Positions 16,907 through 25,285 of a DNA stretch of 49,242 bases are shown here, piece after piece. The notes below the pieces were generated by a model that had not been told where the DNA came from, made no database searches, and saw nothing but the letters and a program-made list of their open reading frames with translations. The position numbers and the translations under genes are program-made. This stretch comes from an uncultured Ruminococcus sp. (GTDB taxonomy: Bacteria > Bacillota > Clostridia > Oscillospirales > Ruminococcaceae), in NCBI GenBank assembly GCA_947624295.1, contig CANQJV010000011.1, positions 1 through 49,242 on the forward strand, in the 5' to 3' direction. Every line of letters starts with the position of its first letter. Position 1 is the stretch's first letter.

Positions 16907-16935
16907 TTGACAATATGCCTATTTTGCACTATAAT
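16907..16935 (+). promoter_or_regulatory. Orphan consensus promoter facing into the solute-binding-protein gene
   Basis: TTGACA (16907-16912), a 17-bp spacer and TATAAT (16930-16935) on the plus strand match consensus exactly. The only gene downstream, at 16963, lies on the opposite strand, so a transcript would be antisense to its 3' end. Confidence 0.6.
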
Positions 16936-16962
16936 TTGAATTTGTAATATAGTACCAAAAAT

Positions 16963-18354
16963 TTAATCATGAAGTATACTGTTTTTGCGTCCTTCAGATA
17001 TAGCTGTATTAAGTTTTTCCTGTAAATTATTTGCGCATTCTTCGGGAGTAATGGCAAAATTACCGTCCGCATCTTTAATCATAAGCGACGCTATTTCCTT
17101 GTAAAATACGCTCCTGACAGAATTTTCACTGCCTTGCCAGTTCGGGAGATTGTGCGTGTAGTCAACTGAATTTACTGAATTACTCGAAAACGCCTCCAAA
17201 AGCAATATTTCGTCCTTATATTTTTCCATGACTTTTTTGCTTACAGGGATACTTCCTGCGGAACATTCAAGCCATTTGTCAGTTTCATAGAAATATCTTA
17301 TGAAATCCTTAGCTATTTCTATTTTTTCGCTGTCGCCGTTATCGAAAACTTCAAATCCCTCGTTGAAAATCGTGCAGTGATTACCGGGGTAATTGACAAA
17401 GCCATATTTCTTGAAAGTTTTTGTTTCAGCATTGTAATCTTCTATTACTCTGCTGTACGTTGAACTGCCTAAATTAAAGTTATAGAAAGTAAGCTCATCC
17501 ATTTTGAATTTACTGCTGTTATCGGACATTGTCTTGTAATATGGTACAGGCAGATACCAGTTCGAATCTACGCCGTTCTGCAGCCAGCGGAGAGCTGAAA
17601 TAACATCAGGGTTATCAGCAATATTAAAATTATTGTTACTGTCAAACAAATCACCGCCAAAAGCACGTAACATCGTCATTATATGAGTATCGCCCTGATT
17701 ATCTTTTGCGTACATCATCATAGGAACTCTGCCTTTGCCCTCTTTTGCAAATCCGTCCGCAAGTGTATTCAGTATCTTAGTCCAGTCATCAATGCTCCAG
17801 TTTGAAATTACTTCGCCCTCGTCAATATATTCATTTAAGCCGTATTCCTCAAGCATTTCCCTGTTATATATGAGGATATTTTCGGAACACATATACGGTA
17901 TCATATAGAGCTTATTGTCAAATTGTCCGTGTTCAAGGAAAACAGGGTATATATCTTCTTTCATTTCAGGTGTAAGAATATCATCTATGGGAACGACTTT
18001 ACCCGTATGTATGAATGAACTCATGTTGAAAAATCCGTCATATAATATATCTGCCGCATCGCTTTTGCCGAATGAATTTGTTATAGCTTTAGTTTCCTCA
18101 CCGCCCTCAAATTCTATGACTTTTATTTTAATATTTTTATCATACTGCTCAACAAAATCCTCGCTTGCGAGTTTGAGGAGAGTATAGACATTTTTTATAT
18201 CTTTGTTGGAAATACAGTTCATAGTACTGGTATGAGGTACTTTTATAATAATTTCCTTTACTGTTTCAGACGGTTTGCTGCAGCCTGTAAAGCAGAGTGA
18301 AAATGATATAAGCATGATGATTTGCAATAAAAATGCGGTAATTTTTTTTCTCAT
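16963..18354 (-). CDS. Extracellular solute-binding lipoprotein (family 1) paired with a hybrid kinase
   Basis: A 463-residue ABC-type solute-binding protein with a lipoprotein signal peptide: basic 'MRKK', a hydrophobic helix, and a lipobox ending in 'FTGC' with Cys25 as the lipidated residue. The mature part has the family 1 (sugar-binding) pattern, including 'MYMIPYMCSENILIYNREML' near residues 135-155 and 'FIRYFYETDKW' near the C-terminus. No permease or ATPase gene is adjacent. Instead it follows a membrane hybrid histidine kinase by 10 bp, so it probably delivers ligand to that sensor rather than to a transporter. The ATG at 18354 has AAGGAG 6 nt upstream; a longer in-frame start lies inside the kinase gene and was rejected. 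No clear terminator follows. Confidence 0.87.
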   Translation of the reverse strand: MRKKITAFLLQIIMLISFSLCFTGCSKPSETVKEIIIKVPHTSTMNCISNKDIKNVYTLLKLASEDFVEQYDKNIKIKVIEFEGGEETKAITNSFGKSDAADILYDGFFNMSSFIHTGKVVPIDDILTPEMKEDIYPVFLEHGQFDNKLYMIPYMCSENILIYNREMLEEYGLNEYIDEGEVISNWSIDDWTKILNTLADGFAKEGKGRVPMMMYAKDNQGDTHIMTMLRAFGGDLFDSNNNFNIADNPDVISALRWLQNGVDSNWYLPVPYYKTMSDNSSKFKMDELTFYNFNLGSSTYSRVIEDYNAETKTFKKYGFVNYPGNHCTIFNEGFEVFDNGDSEKIEIAKDFIRYFYETDKWLECSAGSIPVSKKVMEKYKDEILLLEAFSSNSVNSVDYTHNLPNWQGSENSVRSVFYKEIASLMIKDADGNFAITPEECANNLQEKLNTAISEGRKNSILHD

Positions 18355-18364
18355 CTTTTTCTCC

Positions 18365-20575
18365 TTACTGACTGTTATGTTTCTCATGATTGATTTTCTC
18401 CATTTTACGGAGCAGGGTATTTATATCTATCGGTTTTGTCAAAAAATCATTCATTCCGCTTTCCAGAGCCTTAACCCTGTCTTCCTGAAAACTGTTTGCG
18501 GTGCAGGCGAATATGGTGACTGTTCCGGCATCTTCACGGTCAAGTTTCCTGATTTTAGACGATGCCTCACAACCGTCCATTACAGGCATACGCATATCCA
18601 TGAGGATAATTCTGTACTCGTTTGGTTGGGATTTCTCGAAAATGTCAACCGCCTCTTTACCGTTTTGTGCGTGGACGGGAATAAATCCGAATTGTGTCAG
18701 TATTTCCATGAGTATTTCAGCATTCAGCTCATTATCTTCAGCAACAAGTATTTTCATTGATTTCTCGTTATTACCTGAATCATCGGCTGTTTTTTCGGTA
18801 TAATCTGAATCTGCCCTGAGGTAATCGGGAATTTCGCAGATTTCGGAGGGAATCTCGACAGTAAATATACTGCCCTTGTTTAATTCGCTTTCTACGCTTA
18901 TTTCACCGCCCATTGCATTCACAAGCAACTTGCTTATCGCCATTCCAAGACCTGTGCCTTTTGTTGAATTTGAAGTGCTGTTGCGGTCTTGTGTGAATTT
19001 GTTAAATATTTCGCTCATAAATTCCTTGCTCATTCCGCAGCCTGTATCTTCGCAGACAAATGTCGTCATAACGTGAGTTTCATCAATGATACTCTGCTTT
19101 GCCGAAAATTTTATGAAGCCTCCTGCCGGAGTAAATTTCGCCGCATTACCGACAATATTCATAAGCACTTGTTTTATATGCACCTCATCGCATTGTATAC
19201 AGGGGATTGTTATATGGAAATCCTTTATAAATTCAACTCCACGGCCTGTAATATTGTCGTACTGCATTGAATAAACAGATTCCGACATTGTTTCAACAAG
19301 CATCGGGGCACGGGTAATTTCAACTTTCCCTGCCTGAAGTTTGGATATATCAAGTACATCGTTTATGAGTGCTAACAAGTATTCCGCTGTATTTTGCGAT
19401 TTTTTCAACCATTCTTTTATCTGGAGGTGTTTTTCTGGAGTATCAATTGCATTCATCATCAGGTAATTCAAGCCTACGATACCATTCAGCGGAGTACGGA
19501 TTTCGTGGCTCATATTGGATAAAAATTCGCTTTGAGCTTTTTCTTGGGCGTGTGCTATCTGAGTTTTCCTCTGCATGATGATTGTCAACACAAATGCAAT
19601 GATGATGACGATAACCGCAACACTCATTGTTGCGATAATAAGTAAAACAAATAACTCTGTTTGGTCTTTGAGTACCCTATTGTTTACCGACATTAAAAAA
19701 TACCAGTTTACACTGTCACTGTTCAGCGGAGTACAATAGTTCAGTTCACGGACACCGTTATTTTCCATATAGAACCAAAATTCCTCGCCTTTACTCATTT
19801 TTTCCTGTACATCGAGAGAAGTGAGGTCTGATTTATCGCAGCGTTTGATTATGTCAAATAAATTATCTGAAACAGAACTTGCAGCGTCTTTTCTGTCAAC
19901 AACATATTCGCCGTTTCTGTTGACTACAGAACTGTAACCTTGTGTATTGCCTGAATCGTCAACATAATTTTCGATTACGAGACCGTCCACAATAGTAGAC
20001 CTTTTGCAGACTCCTATAACAGCATAGACTTCTTTTTGTTCCTCGCCTATTTTTATGCCGGTTAGGACTTCATCTCTGGGGTTGTCGTGCAGTCTGTAAC
20101 CGTAAATTACTACTTTATCAGAGCCCATTACAGGAAGTGAATCATAGCCGATTACTTTGTAGCTATCCGTATTTTCGAATAAATCCATATACGGGTAATA
20201 GTCCGCATCTGAGCTGTCTTTTCTGTAAGTAATATCAGTATAATATGAACCGTCCTCCATAAGCAGGTATACTTTATCAAATGTCGACTCATACGCTTCA
20301 AGCCCTAAATATTCATTGATTTGCCTTACAGTCCTGAGGTTCTGACTGTTCCGTTTTAATCTTTCGCCTATACGCTGCTGGTTTTTCCAGTTATATTCAA
20401 TAAACATAGTAATTGTATTACGGTCGTGGACTGCGACTTCCCTGATATTGCTGACAGCAACATCTTCGAGGATATTTCCCGTTACAATTGAATATACATA
20501 TACCGCTAAAAAAATTACTATTATTATAAAAAGAATAAAAAATGTATAGAAACGTTTGTTTTTTAGTTGTTTCAT
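18365..20575 (-). CDS. Hybrid sensor histidine kinase with C-terminal receiver domain
   Basis: A 736-residue membrane kinase. A transmembrane helix (~10-31) is followed by a ~275-residue extracellular sensor, probably of Cache type, and a second helix (~308-334). Then come a HisKA domain with phospho-accepting His357 in 'SHEIRTP', a HATPase with 'NIVGNAAKFTPAGG' and 'GTGLGMAISK', and a receiver domain from ~608 with acidic 'VAEDN' and phospho-acceptor Asp660 in 'MDMRMP'. No output domain or separate regulator is encoded next to it, so the phosphoryl group must go to a distant partner. The ATG has only a weak Shine-Dalgarno. A strong promoter at 20920-20948 leaves a ~340-nt leader. It is co-transcribed with the solute-binding lipoprotein. 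Confidence 0.92.
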   Translation of the reverse strand: MKQLKNKRFYTFFILFIIIVIFLAVYVYSIVTGNILEDVAVSNIREVAVHDRNTITMFIEYNWKNQQRIGERLKRNSQNLRTVRQINEYLGLEAYESTFDKVYLLMEDGSYYTDITYRKDSSDADYYPYMDLFENTDSYKVIGYDSLPVMGSDKVVIYGYRLHDNPRDEVLTGIKIGEEQKEVYAVIGVCKRSTIVDGLVIENYVDDSGNTQGYSSVVNRNGEYVVDRKDAASSVSDNLFDIIKRCDKSDLTSLDVQEKMSKGEEFWFYMENNGVRELNYCTPLNSDSVNWYFLMSVNNRVLKDQTELFVLLIIATMSVAVIVIIIAFVLTIIMQRKTQIAHAQEKAQSEFLSNMSHEIRTPLNGIVGLNYLMMNAIDTPEKHLQIKEWLKKSQNTAEYLLALINDVLDISKLQAGKVEITRAPMLVETMSESVYSMQYDNITGRGVEFIKDFHITIPCIQCDEVHIKQVLMNIVGNAAKFTPAGGFIKFSAKQSIIDETHVMTTFVCEDTGCGMSKEFMSEIFNKFTQDRNSTSNSTKGTGLGMAISKLLVNAMGGEISVESELNKGSIFTVEIPSEICEIPDYLRADSDYTEKTADDSGNNEKSMKILVAEDNELNAEILMEILTQFGFIPVHAQNGKEAVDIFEKSQPNEYRIILMDMRMPVMDGCEASSKIRKLDREDAGTVTIFACTANSFQEDRVKALESGMNDFLTKPIDINTLLRKMEKINHEKHNSQ

Positions 20576-20915
20576 AAGTTCACAGCTTTCTGATAATATG
20601 CCGCATATATGCGTTTGGTTTTAATATATTTCTTAAAAAACTTGTTTTTTGCTTTTAGATTAAAAGTTTTTTCATAATACACAAATCGGTAGCTTTCCGG
20701 TACGGCAAGATGTCATTTTATTTTTTCACAAATACACAGTACACCAAATTTCTCATCTGTATAATCATTTTTTTGTAAACATTAACACTATTATTGATAT
20801 ACTGTGTAACCCGGTCTGCTACGGATTTAATTGTGTTGTCGAGATTGATATCGAACTGGAGTGATTACTCTTTGCCACTGTAGGAAGTAACCTTTCAAAA
20901 AGCAACCAAGTTCAA
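20576..20915 (-). other. Long 5' leader of the hybrid-kinase operon
   Basis: About 340 nt between the promoter and the kinase ATG, with no convincing ORF. The first ~120 nt look structured: GGTTACT can pair with AGTAATC around a 14-nt loop, and CCGTAGCAGACCGGGTTAC follows. I do not recognise a riboswitch family. The later part is AT-rich. Confidence 0.45.
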
Positions 20916-20919
20916 TATT

Positions 20920-20948
20920 ATTATAACACAAAACGCTGACAAAGTCAA
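20920..20948 (-). promoter_or_regulatory. Sigma-A promoter for the hybrid-kinase operon
   Basis: On the minus strand: TTGACT (20943-20948), a 17-bp spacer, then TATAAT (20920-20925). Repeat copy B starts 19 bp upstream of the -35 box. Confidence 0.82.
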
Positions 20949-20959
20949 TAACATTATAT

Positions 20960-21224
20960 GAAAATTTCAGGGCTTCCGCATTAAAATTTAATTAAAATTT
21001 GTTGATTATAGACAAAAAACAATTTATATTTTAGGCGAATTGCTTGTTATGGGAGATGATGTTGCATCATTCGTTCTGTTTTATGAAACATTGTAATTGG
21101 ATTATTGTTACTTGAAAAGTACTTTTATTCAATAACACTAAGATTACTCGTCAAAATCGTCAACTATAATCAAAATTTCTTGTCATTATGCACATTTTTC
21201 ATGCTGTTGCCCTGACGAAAATTT
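20960..21224. mobile_element. MITE-like repeat, copy B
   Basis: The body at 20968-21214 (247 bp) has CAGGGC/GCCCTG ends and the same interior as copy A: identical blocks at 20986-21051 and 21105-21187. The left terminal repeat has drifted more than the right. It is flanked by the direct repeat GAAAATTT (20960-20967 and 21217-21224). It has no ORF. It lies between the esterase terminator and the kinase promoter; the remaining 21225-21323 shows no gene. Confidence 0.82.
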
Positions 21225-21323
21225 CATGGCAACAACATTTACTTTATAGTTTCTCAAAGACACGAGAAAAGTATTAAAAATATCGAAAAATACTGTGACA
21301 AACATATTATCCAATCAAAAACA

Positions 21324-21355
21324 AAAAAGATGAGGAATAAGAACCTCATCTTTTT
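21324..21355. terminator. Intrinsic terminator after the CE2 esterase gene
   Basis: AAAAAGATGAGG (21324-21335) pairs perfectly with CCTCATCTTTTT (21344-21355). The A and T runs on the two sides make it usable from either strand; here it ends the minus-strand esterase gene. Confidence 0.85.
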
Positions 21356-21432
21356 ATCATATTGTACGTAAATATTTAATTTTCCCCTATTTTACGCTTA
21401 TCAATTTTTCAAAGCTATAAAATCACTGCTTG

Positions 21433-23148
21433 TCAAGCGATTTTCACAAGTTTAAGCTCATAAAGGCTTAATCTTGAACTGTCCTCACCGCCTGCCGAGA
21501 ATACAATTTCAGCATCGCAGTCAGATATTTTATCTGTAAATTCAATCTCATAGGGCGATTTTGTGCCTGCTCCCGTAAACTCATCTTCAAAAATGACTTC
21601 GCCTGTTTTGCTGTTTCTGATACAGAACGGTATCACCATTCCGTCAGCAGTTTCAATCTGGAAACTAAGACGATATTTGCCGTTCTGACGCATACCTATT
21701 CCCGAAACAACAGCCTGCACGGAATCTTTTGAGTCACCGCCTGTAACTGTTGTTATATGGTACGATTTATCCCAGTCCGAAAAATAATCAGATACCATAG
21801 CATTTTCAGCCTTTTTAAGACTGTAAACGGCATCGGAAGCAACATCAATACCAATCTGGTCTGACTCCATACCGAGAGCCTGACAAATCTTATCCGCAAG
21901 AACATATGCACTGTTCTGTTGTGTTTTTTCAGACGGGTGCCAGTCTGAACCCATACCGTCCGATTGAGTATGAGTTGCCGACTGATAGCACATAATTCTA
22001 TCGTATCCTGATTCTTTCCTGAAATCGTCAACAGCCTGCTCAATATAGGGGTACAATTCAGTACAGCCCATTGTACCGAGTGTGCAGATTATATATGCGG
22101 ACGGATTTTTCTCGTGAATCTGGTCAAGGAATTTAACATATTCTTCTGCAAATTCCTCCCCTCTTGTTTCGAGGTCTTTTGTAACATACGTATCATCATT
22201 TGTACCAAGATTTATTACAACAACATCTTTTTCATTTGACTCAAAATCCCATGGTACTTTGTAATCGCCGATTTTACCAACGTAATCATAGTAATCAGGC
22301 ACAAGGCTTTCTGTTTCCCTGTCGCCTGTATTGCTGTAGCCCGAAATTATTCCGTGACCGCTGTAACATACAGCACTATAATCAGCATCAAGCTGTTTTG
22401 CAGTAAGATATGCATATGATTTCATGAAATTCTCAGTAGAAGTCATAAATCCCTCATACTGGTCTTTACCCTCAACGCCGTATGCACAAGTAATTGAATC
22501 GCCTATAAATTCAATCTGCAAATCTTTTTTAGCTGTAGGCGCAACAGGTACAGGAACATCGGAGTTCACCTTGATATTGCTTACGCCGACAGCACCGTTA
22601 TTTGCCTCCGACAAGTGGATAACTTTAACAGTTGCTGTTTTTGATTCCGTACCCGAAAAAAGTTCAACAGTTTTCTTTTCAACGCTGAGCAGTTCGTCAA
22701 GTATAATTTCACCGTCAACGAGTACAGCATAACGAGGACGGTATTTTTCCTCGCTCTCAATAAATCCGTCACCGTTTATTGTGATTTCAGCCGATTTACC
22801 TGTAACTGTAAATTCGATTGCTGAACCGCTCTGAACAAGCCATGCGATATTATTTTCGTCGTAGATATTTCTGCCAATATATTTAACATTATCAGCACTA
22901 ACATTGACTGTATTCTCCGCAAAATTTCCTGTACCGAGGAAAGTTTTACGCATTGCAATCATGTCGAACACATCTACTTCACCGTCACCATCAACGTCCT
23001 GTTCAGGTTTGACTTCAGTCTGTCCGAGTATAGCTGTACTCAGGTCTTTCAAATCCTGCGCCGTGTATTTTCCGGCTGCAAATACACTCGTTCCTGCAAT
23101 TGCCGTTGCTGAAACAATGGCAGTAGCTAAAACAATAAATTTTTTCAT
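21433..23148 (-). CDS. Dockerin-bearing CE2-type SGNH acetyl esterase
   Basis: A 571-residue secreted enzyme. It has a signal peptide ending near 'SVFAAG', then an N-terminal dockerin with one clear calcium loop ('DVDGDGEVDVFDMIAMR'). The first repeat ('YTAQDLKDLSTAILG') keeps the helix but not the loop. Next is a ~120-residue beta-sandwich, then an SGNH hydrolase with 'FIGDSITCAYGV' (Ser nucleophile), 'GHGIISGY', 'INLGTND' and 'SDWHPS' (catalytic His). This jelly-roll plus SGNH layout is carbohydrate esterase family 2, which removes acetyl groups from xylan or mannan. A C-terminal ~150-residue beta domain resembles a carbohydrate-binding module. The ATG at 23148 has GAGGG 8 nt upstream. The promoter is at 23187-23216. 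Confidence 0.88.
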   Translation of the reverse strand: MKKFIVLATAIVSATAIAGTSVFAAGKYTAQDLKDLSTAILGQTEVKPEQDVDGDGEVDVFDMIAMRKTFLGTGNFAENTVNVSADNVKYIGRNIYDENNIAWLVQSGSAIEFTVTGKSAEITINGDGFIESEEKYRPRYAVLVDGEIILDELLSVEKKTVELFSGTESKTATVKVIHLSEANNGAVGVSNIKVNSDVPVPVAPTAKKDLQIEFIGDSITCAYGVEGKDQYEGFMTSTENFMKSYAYLTAKQLDADYSAVCYSGHGIISGYSNTGDRETESLVPDYYDYVGKIGDYKVPWDFESNEKDVVVINLGTNDDTYVTKDLETRGEEFAEEYVKFLDQIHEKNPSAYIICTLGTMGCTELYPYIEQAVDDFRKESGYDRIMCYQSATHTQSDGMGSDWHPSEKTQQNSAYVLADKICQALGMESDQIGIDVASDAVYSLKKAENAMVSDYFSDWDKSYHITTVTGGDSKDSVQAVVSGIGMRQNGKYRLSFQIETADGMVIPFCIRNSKTGEVIFEDEFTGAGTKSPYEIEFTDKISDCDAEIVFSAGGEDSSRLSLYELKLVKIA

Positions 23149-23186
23149 ATCCAAATCCCTCATTCTTAAAAATACTTATCATTTAG

Positions 23187-23216
23187 ATTATACCACTTAT
23201 TACCTGCTGATTGCAA
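23187..23216 (-). promoter_or_regulatory. Probable promoter for the CE2 esterase gene
   Basis: On the minus strand: TTGCAA (23211-23216), an 18-bp spacer, then TATAAT (23187-23192). Confidence 0.55.
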
Positions 23217-23290
23217 GACATTACACGAAAATTTCTATAAATTTTCATGTTTGTATAATCCGCATAAATAGTATAATCAAAAGTTCAAAA

Positions 23291-24952
23291 TTATTTCCTT
23301 GAAAACTTCTGATTTTCCGATTTAATTCTCTGTTTATCAGCGTACATTTCCTTATCGCACTTTGCAATTATCGACTTGATGTCAGTGCATTCATTGCCGT
23401 CATACTGCGCAAATCCGCAGGCAACAGCAAAAGGATAACCTTTATCGTTTTCGGATTCCGATTTTATAGCATTCTTTATTTTCTCATCTATCGGAGTTTT
23501 AGAGATACAAACAAATTCATCTCCGCCTGTTCTGTAGACTTTGCAGTCACTTCCTGTTGCTCCCGAAAGCATTTTTGCACATCTTGTAATCGCCTCATCA
23601 CCGCTTTCGTGACCGAAATTATCGTTTATATATTTAAGGAAATTCACATCGCAAAGTGCGTAATACAGGGATTTGCATTGTTCGGTATCGTTTTCAAGCT
23701 CCTCGATTTTCTTTTCGTAGGAATTTCTGTTGAATACTTGTGTCATTGCATCGATTGCGACAAATTTAAGAGCAATTTTATTTTTCCTGATATGCTTGAT
23801 GACTTTCACCGCAATTATAAGCAGTATTATGAATGCTATAGCGGAAACAGCTGAAATCACAATAATTTTAACAGTTTTGGACTTCTTGACTATTGCGCCC
23901 TCCGTGATTTTAACGTTATCAACGTAAAATGACATCAAGTCATTATTCGTCAGTTCCTGACCGTCCTCTATATTGTCAGTCTGCACGTATATCGAGATAT
24001 TTTCCGCCTCAGCAGGTATTGTGTAGTACCCCTCAAGCGTTGTCCACTTACCTTTTTTAACCTCACCGCTTGCAATGAGATTATAGCTGTCAGCACCGTT
24101 TATAGCGTATTGTACTTCCAGACGCATAACGTGTGAATCCTCATATTCCTCGCCGTTATACATAACGCTTGCGGAGTAGTAGTAACTCTCCCCTTTTCGG
24201 ACTTTATCCGTAATCATAAGCGTAGGACCATTCCAGACAGCATTTCTGTTTGTGATGTAAATAGAGTGCGTGCCTGTAAAGCTGTACTCGTCAGTATGTA
24301 TGATTTTCAAATCGCCTCGTGGTGACCAGTTTTCCGCATCTGTCTCGAAATCGTACAGATATTCCGACTGATAATCGGGTTCAGCCGTAGGTGCTTGCGG
24401 AGAATCATTCGCCTTGCCTTTTATCGTTACATCGTCAACAAAAAATTCAGCATTTGCATCAGTACACTCAAAATAGAACGCATAATTCACGGCATTTTCA
24501 GGTATAGTCAATGAATTTGTAAGCTCTGTCCATTCATTCGGCTGTACCTCAAGCCCTTTTATTTGAGCATATGTTGTTTCGCCTGCTGTATCGATAAAAC
24601 GTGCTGTCCATGACATAGTTGTAGGGACATCGCCCTCGTGGTACACCCAACCGCTGAAATCATATGTTTCGCCTGCGACAAGCAACGAATCGCAAGTGAT
24701 AGACGGACCCTGATAAGTTTCTTTTCTTTCGGAAGCCTTGATACTGTTATTTCCTGAATGTGCCACCGTATCAACGACTTCCAGCTTACCTCCGCCGAAC
24801 ATCGCCCATTTACCTGCACTTGCATCATCAAAATTATCGTTTATAATTGCGTTATCCTCTGCACCTGTACTGTCATCGGCATACACCGGGAAAGCCGTAC
24901 AGACTGAGGAAATAATGACTGCTGAAACAGCCGCTAAAAATTTGAATTTCAT
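23291..24952 (-). CDS. Membrane diguanylate cyclase with two extracellular carbohydrate-binding-like domains
   Basis: A 553-residue receptor. A signal peptide (cleavage near 'VYADD') is followed by two tandem ~150-residue beta-sandwich domains of the CBM4/9/22 type (~35-180 and ~200-355). Each ends in the strand 'FxVDDVxIKG' or 'FYVDNVKITEG'. A transmembrane helix (~365-388) and a cytoplasmic GGDEF domain with intact 'GGDEF' (476-480) follow, so it should make c-di-GMP. No RxxD inhibitory site precedes the motif, so product inhibition is not expected. Binding of polysaccharide outside could set c-di-GMP inside; this is inference. The start has GAGGCGG 8 nt upstream, and a promoter is at 25030-25058. 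It sits between esterase and rtcB genes as a single cistron. Confidence 0.88.
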   Translation of the reverse strand: MKFKFLAAVSAVIISSVCTAFPVYADDSTGAEDNAIINDNFDDASAGKWAMFGGGKLEVVDTVAHSGNNSIKASERKETYQGPSITCDSLLVAGETYDFSGWVYHEGDVPTTMSWTARFIDTAGETTYAQIKGLEVQPNEWTELTNSLTIPENAVNYAFYFECTDANAEFFVDDVTIKGKANDSPQAPTAEPDYQSEYLYDFETDAENWSPRGDLKIIHTDEYSFTGTHSIYITNRNAVWNGPTLMITDKVRKGESYYYSASVMYNGEEYEDSHVMRLEVQYAINGADSYNLIASGEVKKGKWTTLEGYYTIPAEAENISIYVQTDNIEDGQELTNNDLMSFYVDNVKITEGAIVKKSKTVKIIVISAVSAIAFIILLIIAVKVIKHIRKNKIALKFVAIDAMTQVFNRNSYEKKIEELENDTEQCKSLYYALCDVNFLKYINDNFGHESGDEAITRCAKMLSGATGSDCKVYRTGGDEFVCISKTPIDEKIKNAIKSESENDKGYPFAVACGFAQYDGNECTDIKSIIAKCDKEMYADKQRIKSENQKFSRK

Positions 24953-25029
24953 AACAAAACCGCCTCGAATATAATAATAATATGTGGTATATATATAAAC
25001 AATATAACAAATAAATATAATCTTTATTT

Positions 25030-25058
25030 ATTATACCACAAAAAAACAAATTTGTCTA
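25030..25058 (-). promoter_or_regulatory. Promoter for the diguanylate cyclase gene
   Basis: On the minus strand: TAGACA (25053-25058), a 17-bp spacer, then TATAAT (25030-25035). Confidence 0.72.
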
Positions 25059-25082
25059 TAGGTTTTGTGAAATTTTCAGTAA

Positions 25083-25111
25083 AAATATACCGCTGTTGGA
25101 ATTACAGCGGT
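25083..25111 (-). terminator. Intrinsic terminator of the rtcB operon
   Basis: ACCGCTGT (25104-25111 read on the minus strand) pairs with ACAGCGGT (25089-25096), followed by a T-rich tail on the minus strand. Confidence 0.8.
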
Positions 25112-25118
25112 AATAGGC

Positions 25119-25280
25119 TTAAAATAGTTTTTCAGGGTGTTTGACTTTTCTCGAATACTTCTTATTTTTCTCCGCTACTCTCGTCACCGGATTAAGCCCA
25201 TTCCAGTCACATCTTTTTGCGGAATCAATTTTACGGCGTTCTTTTTTACTCATCTTGTCATATGAAACAAATTTTCTCAT
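25119..25280 (-). CDS. Small basic protein co-transcribed with rtcB
   Basis: A 53-residue ORF starting 'MRKFVSYDKMSKKERRKIDS' and containing 'DWNGLNPVTRVAEKNKKYSR'. It is strongly basic (many Lys and Arg), soluble and without cysteine pairs, so an RNA-binding role is possible but unproven. It begins 5 bp after the rtcB stop codon and ends 8 bp before the operon terminator, so it is almost certainly the second cistron of that operon. The rtcB 3' end supplies the ribosome access. I recall similar small proteins in clostridia, but give no name. Confidence 0.75.
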   Translation of the reverse strand: MRKFVSYDKMSKKERRKIDSAKRCDWNGLNPVTRVAEKNKKYSRKVKHPEKLF

Positions 25281-25285
25281 AAGCA

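Noticed and set aside
18355..18387. Longer start for the solute-binding lipoprotein
   Set aside because: It would place polar residues before the signal peptide and overlap the kinase gene. AAGGAG fits the ATG at 18354.
16613..21224. CRISPR array or insertion sequence with transposase
   Set aside because: There are only two copies, 4.3 kb apart, with no spacer pattern and no ORF inside either copy.
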